A stretch of 47,657 nucleotides of DNA from Acidimicrobiaceae bacterium (GTDB lineage Bacteria > Actinomycetota > Acidimicrobiia > Acidimicrobiales > Aldehydirespiratoraceae): NCBI GenBank assembly GCA_028820455.1, contig JAPPJC010000027.1:8139-55795 (forward strand), read 5' to 3'. Below, piece after piece: positions 9,775 through 18,026 of this stretch. The notes below the pieces were generated by a model. The model was given only the letters and a program-made list of their open reading frames with translations. It did not search any database and was not told the DNA's origin. The translations under genes were made by a program, and so were the position numbers. How positions within the stretch are numbered: the first letter of the stretch is position 1; every line of letters begins with the position of its first letter.

Positions 9775-9935
9775 ACCTGATCATTTACGATAAATCAAGG
9801 GGGAACGTGTCTGGTGTACAGGTTTGTATAGCAGGTTAAACTGTCTCGTCATAGCCGGATTGGATGTTTCCAGTACACCCGATTTTCTATTGAGCCAAAC
9901 GGTTCTCGCTTTGATTGTTCGCGAGATTTCTGGTG

Positions 9936-10012
9936 CTCATAATGAATATTGTGGTTTGTATGTTTTTTGGATTCTGTGACTGGGGTTCTGGTCTGACCCA
10001 TTTACTGGCTGG
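9936..10012 (+). repeat. 77-bp direct repeat, copy B
   Basis: Same 77 bp as 5641-5717 with two C-to-T differences, same orientation. Confidence 0.95.
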
Positions 10013-10205
10013 TTTTTTATGCCTTGGAAGAGATCTGTCGGCCAGTATCCCGGTCATCAGGAAAGGTTCCCAGCCAGGGCGTCAAATGTGGCCTGATAGA
10101 AGCCTTAGCGCATATTCTGCACCTTGAGTGCCAGATATGTGACCCCTCAACTAAGATGGCTCGGGTTTGGAAGCTATTGGCCAGTCTAAAAAAGAGAGCC
10201 ATTAC

Positions 10206-11816
10206 TTATGGGTTGCGGTCCGGGCCTTCTTGGGCGTGGCGGACTGGTGCCGTGAGTCCTAAACCCAGGAAGCGTCCGTCTCCTATCACCAACGGTCCTT
10301 GGACAGGCTTTTTCAAGCCAATCTCGACGTGCCAGAGCCGCTCTTTGGCGAAACGTGTGCCGTTAGCGAATTCTTCCACACGCTGACCGTTGGTTTCGAA
10401 TGGCTCCCGCTGGACTCGTATGTGGTCGGGGCGGTGTCTCACTTGGACATGCCGGAGCGCGTGAAAGACTGCCGCCGCTGCGCGCGCCTGCTCGGTTCGG
10501 CGTTCGGCCCCGCCCTTCGCCTGTTCAATGGTGTGAGTCGGGGGTATTCGCCTGCGGGCGGCGGATTCGGGCAAGGCGACCGGGGTCACGCTTCGCCAGA
10601 CGCGGTGTTGTTCGTCTACGCCGTAGTGTTTCAACATATCGTGGGCTTTCGTCGGCGTCATGTATATCGACTTGCTGTAAACAGGATGGTTGAGTTCCTG
10701 AACTGCGAACGCCCAGTTGATGTCGTCGGCGCGGAGCGGACATCCGGCAGGGACTTCCACCAGTACACGGCGTATGCCGCGGTCAGCGTGGTGGTGACCA
10801 ATGGACGGCAAGGGCATGATCCTGACTCTGAGGCTTGTCGGCACAGCGTCGTCGCCGTTCGGCTTGCGGCCTACGAGGACTCGCTCCACATCCTGGCTCT
10901 TGCCTGGTAGGGCCTCTTGCAACCGACGTTTGGCTTCGTCTCGCAACGCCTCGACCAGAGCAGTGACCCTATTCAATGGCCACGGGGCGAACACTGCTGC
11001 TATATCGTGTTCGCGGAGCTCGTACAAGTAACGTTCAGGCGGGCTTTCGTAAGCTACTTGTCGAAATCGCGGCTCAGGCTGTCGTGAACGACTCTGCGTG
11101 ACCCTGCGGCCTGCGCTCTCCGTTTGAAATCGTTTCGCACCTGCTTCGTAGCGGCGCATGAGACTGTTGAGCGTCCCAGGGCCTGGACATCGCAGGTTCT
11201 TTCCAGCACCTCCTCCAGATGGTCGGTATACGACCACAGGGAATTCCATTAGTCGGTCTTCTAGTTCGGCTTCGGTCAGCTCCTCACTCCATGCCCATGC
11301 CATGTCCCATCCGCGTCCGAACTGGTACAACTGTTCGGATAGGTCGCTAATCACGGTAGCGTGACACTGCCCGCGCTCGGACGTCTCGAAAGTCCATGCA
11401 TATAGGAAGGGGACTTCCACATCGAACAACATCGGCTGAATATCCTTGCCTACTCGAATCTCACCGATACGCCGACGATCGCCTCTAACAGCATCTAGGT
11501 CGTTGTTAGGCATGTAGTTCTTGAACCGCTGACCGGGTTTCATGACTGCCGAGGCGACTAGGGGAGGTTCCAGCTCTTCAAGCCACTGGAATGCACGCTT
11601 CTCTTGATCGTTCAGGGGTCCGCCAATGCCAGCGGCCGCTACCAGGGCCTGGAACAACCTAGCCGGGGAAGGTACACGGGAGTCGTCTATACCGTGGTAT
11701 CGCCCTTCATGAAGATGAACCGAGATTAGCAGCACTCGCGATGTCGACTGTTCCGCGTCGTCGCCTTGTGTATCGTAGTAGCGTGCTCCACGATGCGGGT
11801 TGAAAGTTCGCGACAT
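10206..11816 (-). CDS. csb2: Type I-G (I-U) CRISPR protein Csb2 (Cas5-Cas6 fusion, GSU0054 family)
   Basis: LLISVHLHEGRYHGIDDSRVPSPARLFQALVAAAG...WLEELEPPLVASA; operon position after csb1. Confidence 0.85.
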   Translation of the reverse strand: MSRTFNPHRGARYYDTQGDDAEQSTSRVLLISVHLHEGRYHGIDDSRVPSPARLFQALVAAAGIGGPLNDQEKRAFQWLEELEPPLVASAVMKPGQRFKNYMPNNDLDAVRGDRRRIGEIRVGKDIQPMLFDVEVPFLYAWTFETSERGQCHATVISDLSEQLYQFGRGWDMAWAWSEELTEAELEDRLMEFPVVVYRPSGGGAGKNLRCPGPGTLNSLMRRYEAGAKRFQTESAGRRVTQSRSRQPEPRFRQVAYESPPERYLYELREHDIAAVFAPWPLNRVTALVEALRDEAKRRLQEALPGKSQDVERVLVGRKPNGDDAVPTSLRVRIMPLPSIGHHHADRGIRRVLVEVPAGCPLRADDINWAFAVQELNHPVYSKSIYMTPTKAHDMLKHYGVDEQHRVWRSVTPVALPESAARRRIPPTHTIEQAKGGAERRTEQARAAAAVFHALRHVQVRHRPDHIRVQREPFETNGQRVEEFANGTRFAKERLWHVEIGLKKPVQGPLVIGDGRFLGLGLTAPVRHAQEGPDRNP

Positions 11817-11819
11817 TCG

Positions 11820-13034
11820 CTATTCCTCGTCGTCGCCTTGCTTCTTTACGAGCAGTTTCTTTGCTTTCGTCAGATCGAATTTGTGTTCAAGGGTTTCGAA
11901 AGTATCGGGAATTAGAGCCTTGAAGTAGTCACAGAAGGACTTATGGGCCTGTCGTGCATACTTCTCAAGCAAGTTCTTCGACTTGGTAGAGGCCAAGTCG
12001 GTGAGTTGAGGCTCCCCGCGGCGTGGAATCTCATACCACTCGTCCTCCCCTGTGTACCGCAGGTTGCAGCCCTCGCGTAGGAACAGATCCATGTCTGTGG
12101 TCGCCGCTAACAGCGAGAGACCCAATAGGTATTTCTGGACGCATTTCGTTTCTTCGTCATTCGCGCCTCGTAGGCCCCGCAGAGCCACGAGATTGACGGT
12201 AACTTCGCGTTCGATTCGATCCTTCACAAGGACGCCTCCGAGAACTCTTTCTTTGCTAGAATTACCGCGGAACACAGCAAGAGCGTCCGCAAGTCCGACG
12301 TTAGATCTTTTACTTCTGCCTTTTTTCTCCTCTTCTTGTTTGAGGTGATTCTGTTGGTCTTCGTCAAGTAGCTTCCAGACAGAGTTGTACTGAGCTGCTG
12401 CGTGAAGCTCTTCTACGTCCCAGGCTCTAATTACGGAACGCACCAAGCGGGGGAGCTTCTCGTTGCTGGCTCCACGAGAGTCCCATACTCCGAACACGAG
12501 CGAGGTCGGGGTCAGGGCGCAAAGGTGACTACAATCGCCGCTCCTCCGCAATCTTATAAACGCCTCCTTCAGTTTTTCTGCTAGGGTCGGCGAGGACATC
12601 ACCACTGCATCTGCGCTCCGATGGGCGATGTCGAGGATGGATACCTTCTCCGAGAATGACTCTGGATTGTTCTTATTTCCATGGTTGAGGACGATCTCTA
12701 TCTGGGGCACCAATTCGGCGAGAGGATTGGACGGCTGTCCGTCAGGCGCAGCCTTGAATATCGGCTCCATGCGGTTGGCCTGAGAGCCTACACTGTCGAT
12801 CAATGCGAGCTTCGTGCCGTCGGAGAACGTGTCGATGTTGTACCCTATGTCGGCGTAGGTGGGAGGGTATATGATGCCGCCCTCTCCACTCAGCGATTCG
12901 ACGGGCAGCAGTTTCTGTTTCAGGTGCAGTGCTACGGGTCCCTTGGGGTCAGTGACCCACTGATCCAGCGTTGCGTCTTTCACCTCCATCACTTCGGGGT
13001 TTATTTCCATTATTTCGGGCTTCGTCGAAACCAT
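11820..13034 (-). CDS. csb1: Type I-G (I-U) CRISPR protein Csb1 (Cas7)
   Basis: Start MVSTKPEIMEINPEV at 13034 preceded by GGAGGAGG (the 13181 start in the track overlaps the upstream gene); GGIIYPPTYADIGYNIDTFSDGTKLALIDSVGSQANRMEPIF. Confidence 0.85.
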   Translation of the reverse strand: MVSTKPEIMEINPEVMEVKDATLDQWVTDPKGPVALHLKQKLLPVESLSGEGGIIYPPTYADIGYNIDTFSDGTKLALIDSVGSQANRMEPIFKAAPDGQPSNPLAELVPQIEIVLNHGNKNNPESFSEKVSILDIAHRSADAVVMSSPTLAEKLKEAFIRLRRSGDCSHLCALTPTSLVFGVWDSRGASNEKLPRLVRSVIRAWDVEELHAAAQYNSVWKLLDEDQQNHLKQEEEKKGRSKRSNVGLADALAVFRGNSSKERVLGGVLVKDRIEREVTVNLVALRGLRGANDEETKCVQKYLLGLSLLAATTDMDLFLREGCNLRYTGEDEWYEIPRRGEPQLTDLASTKSKNLLEKYARQAHKSFCDYFKALIPDTFETLEHKFDLTKAKKLLVKKQGDDEE

Positions 13035-13900
13035 TATGCAACCTCCTCCGTTGCGTATGTAACTACTTTGTTTTTCCCGGACAGGTCGAGGGTGAACTTG
13101 AACTTCCTGGTGGGGATGGTTAAGTCGTTGATGCCAGCAAGCATGGGCCGAGCCAGCGATGGCGGCATCAGGGCACCCCATACGCCGTAGTGAACTTGCC
13201 TTGTCTCGTGCTCATCTGGTCTGGCATGTTGCAGTCCCCACGCTGCGAGAATCTCCACCACAGGTGACAACTCTACTTTCTGCTTATGTTCATTGGGAGA
13301 GTAGCCGACGTCAATAGCCGTCCAAGCTCCCCTGGGATCGAAGTTGAAACTCCCGCCGAATGGTGTACACACATCGAACGGACGTAGAATTAGGTCTTCT
13401 CTACAGTTGCGCAGGATTCCTCTAACCCCCAAGGACTTATTTTTTGTTTTGCCTTGAATCAAGTCGCAGGTTATGGAATATGCTGATCGATTCCCAGCAT
13501 AGAGTTTGAATGGATTGCGGGATGATTCATCAGTCCAATGATCAATATCGATGGCCTCCCCACTGTCGTCCTGCAAACGAATAGGTAGAGCCATCTTTTT
13601 CGCTTTGGGCCCTGGGAAGGTTTCTGTAGGAACAGGAGGATCTGCGTCGCTTACCTTACCATCGTATCCATTGGGCACCAGTTGCTGAATGTCAGCTCTC
13701 TCCAAGAACCCCAACGTCTTTTCGATGGGGCTGATGCTACCGTCAGATCTCAGCTTGAACTGGACGTCCTCTGGCTTGCTCCAATCGAATCCACCCTCGG
13801 CGTTACCGCACAGGACGTCCGCTGCTTCCAGGAATCCCATGCAGGCGAATACCTGGCCTGGGTTGAATATGTCCACGGGTATAGAGGAGTCCGCCATCAA
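13034..13900 (-). CDS. csb3: Csb3-like small Cas8-type subunit of type I-G (I-U)
   Basis: FNPGQVFACMGFLEAADVLCGNAEGGFDW; overlaps the cas3 stop (ATGA) and the csb1 start (TAATG). Confidence 0.7.
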   Translation of the reverse strand: MMADSSIPVDIFNPGQVFACMGFLEAADVLCGNAEGGFDWSKPEDVQFKLRSDGSISPIEKTLGFLERADIQQLVPNGYDGKVSDADPPVPTETFPGPKAKKMALPIRLQDDSGEAIDIDHWTDESSRNPFKLYAGNRSAYSITCDLIQGKTKNKSLGVRGILRNCREDLILRPFDVCTPFGGSFNFDPRGAWTAIDVGYSPNEHKQKVELSPVVEILAAWGLQHARPDEHETRQVHYGVWGALMPPSLARPMLAGINDLTIPTRKFKFTLDLSGKNKVVTYATEEVA

Positions 13901-16710
13901 GTCGTCTTCCGCTCATTGTTCTTGCCGTCGCGATGCTCGTTTTTTCCTGATGCCTGCCAGTCAGCTGAGCGGAGCATGGATTCCCACCAAGCCAGCCCCC
14001 AAGGGCCCCAGTGTTTCTGGAGCCGAGCGAAGCGCATGGCGACTTCCCGTGCTCTTTCCTCCAACACCGAAGGCGGGGCGTCCTCGCAGCCGTCCACCCG
14101 GATTACAGGCCTCGCGAAGCCGTGGTGTGACGCCACCAGATGCAGAGCGAGGTCACGAAGGTCGTCGGGCAGTGCGACGAGAGAAGCGTCGCGCTCTGCG
14201 TGCGCGAGCGAGCCGAACTCGTGACGATAGCCACCGAGTAGCCGGTAGTTGATAGGCCCACGAGTCTTCGCGTAGATGCCGCCATCCTGTGGGGCATTGA
14301 AGGCCCGCTGCCAACGCTGGGAGCGTTTGCCCTCATCGTGTAGCATGGCTGCTATTGCTAGCATCTCTGTGTAGTCGTTCGGGAGACCGATCTTCTGCGC
14401 GATAGCCCGTACGCATTCCTCTGCGTATTGTTGATGCTCTTCAAGCAGCTGGGGCGGTCCCGCGCCTGTGGATCGGTCGTCCTCCATGGAGGCGTCGCCT
14501 CGCCACTTGTAAACGGCCAGCCACTGGCGTTCTTCTCCGTCTTCGGACAACTCAGTGGCGAAGCGGAAGCACTGACGCCACCCGGCAGCTGGGGTAGGAA
14601 TATCAACGTCTCCCTGTTCATCGTCGGTTGCATTCTCCTTGCGCACACTGAAGCGGGTAACGGGCACACCGTCGTTCGAGGTCAGCCATTCGCTTCCGTC
14701 GTCCGCTGTACGAGGAGGTGAATTCTCCGTGTTGTTCAGACGTCCGCCTTCACTCAGACCGGCTATTCGCGCGTCCACAACGAGGGTCGCTCCGGCAAGG
14801 ACGCTCTTTATCTCTTTCTTCTTCTTCCCCCTGGTTTTCGTGTCAAGCCTGCTGACATCGAAATCCTCGAGAGAGAACGTGGTCTTCATCTCTCCGGCGG
14901 CGTTGAGGACGATAGTCACCGTATCATTCGCAGCCTTTGATTGACTATCCTTCTCATCACTCGATGCCTTCAGCAGCGCAGTGGCGCGCTTTTGCATCCA
15001 TGTGAACACTTCGCTCGTATATGTTTCCAGCTTTTCGCTCATATGGGGTGCCGCGGCCTCGAAGTAGTCCTCGATTTCCTTCTTGGATGTGGGACTCTCG
15101 CCTATTCTCATAGGCAGGTGTTTTCGCCATACGACCGTGGTCTGTGGCGGATCTTCGTCCCAACCTCTGAGCCAAGGCTGTACATCGGGACGTCCAGTAT
15201 GCTTTTTGAGCCAGGTCATGGACCATGCGTCGAGCAGTGCTCTGGACAGCGCGGGATGGAGAGGCGGCTTGGTGGACGCGTCGTCCAATACCTGTTTCAG
15301 CACCGCGTCAGTTGTGGCCCGTTCCCTGAGTGAGCGAATGACTTCCGTGCTTGCATCGAATCTCCCGTCCTCTTCAGGCAGAAGCTTGAGTGCTTTCAAT
15401 TGAGTGTTCTCGGAGTTCTGTTCGTTATGCACTACTGTCACACTGGCGCAACCCTCACCCCTTCGATTGACTCTGCCCAGCCGTTGGACCATGCGCTCCC
15501 AGGCTACTAGGTCACAGACCATGTGGTCAGCGTCGAGATCGACACCAACCTCCCCGGCGGACGTTGCGAATACGAAAGCCGGACGTTGGGCTTCCAGCCC
15601 TGCATCGGAGAGCAGACCAGGACGCATCTGCCGTATGCCAGTCTCAGGCTCCTCTTCCCAGTCAGGTATAAAACCGCGCTCCCTCAGCCACTTCGCTGCT
15701 TCTTCTCGTTCGTACACCCGCCGCCCGCCAACGAACAACTCTGTGTCCACCTTACACGATGTGATGCCCCGTTTCCTATTGCCCTTCGCCCATTTATTCA
15801 CGGTAGCTCTAGCTTTCTCAGCGTCCCTCGGCTTGTCGCAGAATACGATGATCCGTTTGGCAGACCTGCCATTCTCCGTAAGTTCCCAGGCATGGTGGGC
15901 AAGGGTCTCAGACAACTTTCTCGGATCCGATAGAGATTCGAGCCTGAGTCGTTTCGTTGCGTGGAGACGCTGCTTCGCTACTTCATGCTCTAAATCCTCT
16001 GGTGTCAGACCGAAGGGTTTGTCACCGTTCGAGTGCGCCGTAGCCGTCAGGGTCATCAGACGGAAAGGCGGAATGAGTTCTGCTAGACCGTTTTGCGGTC
16101 CAAATGTGGATGCGCCTATAGCTATCGCTTTGAGGAGCTTCTCGAACGGCGGTACAAGGTGAGCCTCGTCGAGCACAACGAGGACGTCCGAACCGAGGAG
16201 TCCAGCCTGGTAGGGTCGCATCTTGGGTGTGGTGCCGTAGCCCTCAAACAGGAGCCGTGAGCCGATCATGTCCACGGTGCCTACGATGATGGCAGGCAGG
16301 GTTGGGTCCTTGAGCCACTCCCTGTTGTCGATATGCTGACCGCGAAGGGTGGAGATGGGCAGTGGGCTGGATAATCCAAGTGCTGACTTGAATTCTGGGT
16401 TCTGGTTGACGTAGTGCCTGAGCAGCAACGCAACATCTGTGGATTGATCGACAACAGCCCGACGATCAACCACGTACACCAATCTTCGGGGTAGGTCGGC
16501 ACCGAGTGCCCGCGCTATCAACCATATCGCCATCACGGAGGTCTTGCCTAGGCCCGTCGGAATGTCAAGATGGCCCGGTATCTTCCCCTGAGAGAAGCAC
16601 CGCAACAACTTTCGCTGCCATGGGAAGGGCGTGTCACTGTTAGGTAGGCCGAGTGCCTCACTCAGCCATCGCTCACCATCTGTCCATGTGTAGCTCTGGG
16701 TGATTCTCAT
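13897..16710 (-). CDS. cas3: Cas3 helicase with C-terminal HD nuclease domain (type I-G/I-U)
   Basis: DIPTGLGKTSVMAIWLIARAL, VVLDEAHL, TLTATAH, ...LAIAAMLHDEGKRSQRWQRAFN (HD). Confidence 0.9.
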   Translation of the reverse strand: MRITQSYTWTDGERWLSEALGLPNSDTPFPWQRKLLRCFSQGKIPGHLDIPTGLGKTSVMAIWLIARALGADLPRRLVYVVDRRAVVDQSTDVALLLRHYVNQNPEFKSALGLSSPLPISTLRGQHIDNREWLKDPTLPAIIVGTVDMIGSRLLFEGYGTTPKMRPYQAGLLGSDVLVVLDEAHLVPPFEKLLKAIAIGASTFGPQNGLAELIPPFRLMTLTATAHSNGDKPFGLTPEDLEHEVAKQRLHATKRLRLESLSDPRKLSETLAHHAWELTENGRSAKRIIVFCDKPRDAEKARATVNKWAKGNRKRGITSCKVDTELFVGGRRVYEREEAAKWLRERGFIPDWEEEPETGIRQMRPGLLSDAGLEAQRPAFVFATSAGEVGVDLDADHMVCDLVAWERMVQRLGRVNRRGEGCASVTVVHNEQNSENTQLKALKLLPEEDGRFDASTEVIRSLRERATTDAVLKQVLDDASTKPPLHPALSRALLDAWSMTWLKKHTGRPDVQPWLRGWDEDPPQTTVVWRKHLPMRIGESPTSKKEIEDYFEAAAPHMSEKLETYTSEVFTWMQKRATALLKASSDEKDSQSKAANDTVTIVLNAAGEMKTTFSLEDFDVSRLDTKTRGKKKKEIKSVLAGATLVVDARIAGLSEGGRLNNTENSPPRTADDGSEWLTSNDGVPVTRFSVRKENATDDEQGDVDIPTPAAGWRQCFRFATELSEDGEERQWLAVYKWRGDASMEDDRSTGAGPPQLLEEHQQYAEECVRAIAQKIGLPNDYTEMLAIAAMLHDEGKRSQRWQRAFNAPQDGGIYAKTRGPINYRLLGGYRHEFGSLAHAERDASLVALPDDLRDLALHLVASHHGFARPVIRVDGCEDAPPSVLEERAREVAMRFARLQKHWGPWGLAWWESMLRSADWQASGKNEHRDGKNNERKTT

Positions 16711-16770
16711 AAGATAAGGATTATATCAATGCCTCTACAAATCGGGGTTATGCAGTTATCATAACCCTTT

Positions 16771-17016
16771 TCATTCCTCGTCGTTGGTGAGGTTCGGTGT
16801 CTTGCCACTAGCGACTTGATCGTATGCGCTCAGGACGTAGCGTTGGGTCCAGTATTCGCCGAACTCGGCGAGTTAGTTTCGTTTGAGGGCGGGAAACGAG
16901 GAACTCGAGGGTGCGTTGAGTATCCACTCCACAGGCTGCAATCGCATTATTGAGCGGAGCGCAACAGCACCACCTCTTACGGCTTCGGTCAGACGTTCAA
17001 TGGTCAGTTGACTCAT
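16771..17016 (-). pseudogene. Possible Csb1-like relic with one in-frame TAA
   Basis: MSQLTIERLTEAVRGGAVALRSIMRLQPVEWILNAPSSSSFPALKRN*LAEFGEYWTQRYVLSAYDQVASGKTPNLTNDEE*; N-terminus resembles Csb1/Cas7 starts; lies between cas3 and the array. Confidence 0.3.
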
Positions 17017-17180
17017 AGATTGTTCCTTATCCATAGAGCGTTGCTTAATGGGATCTCAAGCATCTTGCCTAAGATCCAAATTGACTATAAGAGGGGGTGT
17101 GACATTACGAAGTAGTAAACCCAGTTGTACACCCTTACGGATTGCAAAGGTGATCGTAGCAGAGAGGTGTGACACATACC

Positions 17181-17329
17181 GTGTCCTCCCACATAGGCGG
17201 GGAACACCGCAAGACCCAACGGCATGTCTGATAAATGTGGGCTCATCCCCGCATAGGCAGGGAACACGACGTAGATACTACCCCTAGGCTGGTGATGATG
17301 AGCTTACCCCCGCATAAGTGAGGAACACC
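17181..17329 (+). CRISPR. Decayed 3-repeat CRISPR array, I-E-like repeats
   Basis: GTGTCCTCCCACATAGGCGGGGAACACC (end 17208), GGCTCATCCCCGCATAGGCAGGGAACACG (end 17268), AGCTTACCCCCGCATAAGTGAGGAACACC (end 17329); spacing 60 and 61 bp. Confidence 0.75.
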
Positions 17330-17757
17330 AACAGGTAAGCTGGCTAGTCGGTTGGTGATGAGTTGTATCAATGTGCTCATGTTCGCGGGCTGGCCTGAAA
17401 CTGCGACGCTGATAGCGTAGCCGCCGGGGAGCTCGATCCACGCTGTGATGCGGCACCTAGCACCCCACAGGCTTGTGTTGATGGTTATTACTACTCCTCC
17501 CTTGTTCCCCTTCTAATCGTTCGGCATCATCCGTCACCTTCCAGCAGCGAGAGCCAGCTCTGCATATCAAGGATCGCCACTAACAGCAGATCCTGGATGT
17601 TGCCGAAAGTATCTCTGTGTTCCAGAACTTGCACAAGCGTCGTCGGAGAGGGTTGATTTGTCGTCCTCAAGCATCTACCTATGATGACGCTGCCACTGTG
17701 GCTACCACGTTGGGCGGCACCGCCGACCGGCCACAAAGCCAACCTCTACCGCCTGTG

Positions 17758-18000
17758 ATGAGTGCCGTTGCTGTGGCTCCTCCTGCTGCCTTGCTTCAGG
17801 ATCTGCTATCTCTGGTCATGGGTGATCTGGTGTTGGGCGTCTCCCTTTCTAGCGGCCGCAAGACTATCGAAATAATCGTAGAACGCGACACCTCGCTGAC
17901 TTTGAAGGTTCCACCAACTATGACAGTCGAGCGAGCCCAGCAGTTTGTGGAAGTCAAAAGCGAGTGGATCTACCGAAAACTCCTCGACAAGGACGCCTGA
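17758..18000 (+). pseudogene. N-terminal fragment of YgjP/DUF45-type metal-dependent hydrolase
   Basis: LGVSLSSGRKTIEIIVERDTSLTLKVPPTMTVERAQQFVEVKSEWIYRKLLDKDA*; family continues to HExxH, absent here. Confidence 0.5.
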
Positions 18001-18026
18001 ACCGGCCCACTGGCGCGATCGAACAT

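Noticed and set aside
10299-10910. 203-aa plus-strand ORF over csb2
   Set aside because: Antisense to a convincing csb2 gene in a tightly packed minus-strand operon; no recognisable domain.
13035-13181. Longer csb1 start at 13181 from the ORF track
   Set aside because: Would overlap csb3 by 147 bp; the 13034 ATG has a strong GGAGGAGG site and couples to the csb3 stop.
12681-13190. Plus-strand ORF over csb1/csb3
   Set aside because: Antisense shadow ORF in GC-rich coding sequence.
14941-16162. Several plus-strand ORFs over cas3
   Set aside because: Antisense to cas3; composition looks like mirrored coding sequence.
17372-17401. Possible fourth CRISPR repeat (GTGCTCATGTTCGCGGGCTGGCCTGAAAC)
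   Set aside because: Spacing of about 72 bp from repeat 3 and too many mismatches; no spacer boundary.
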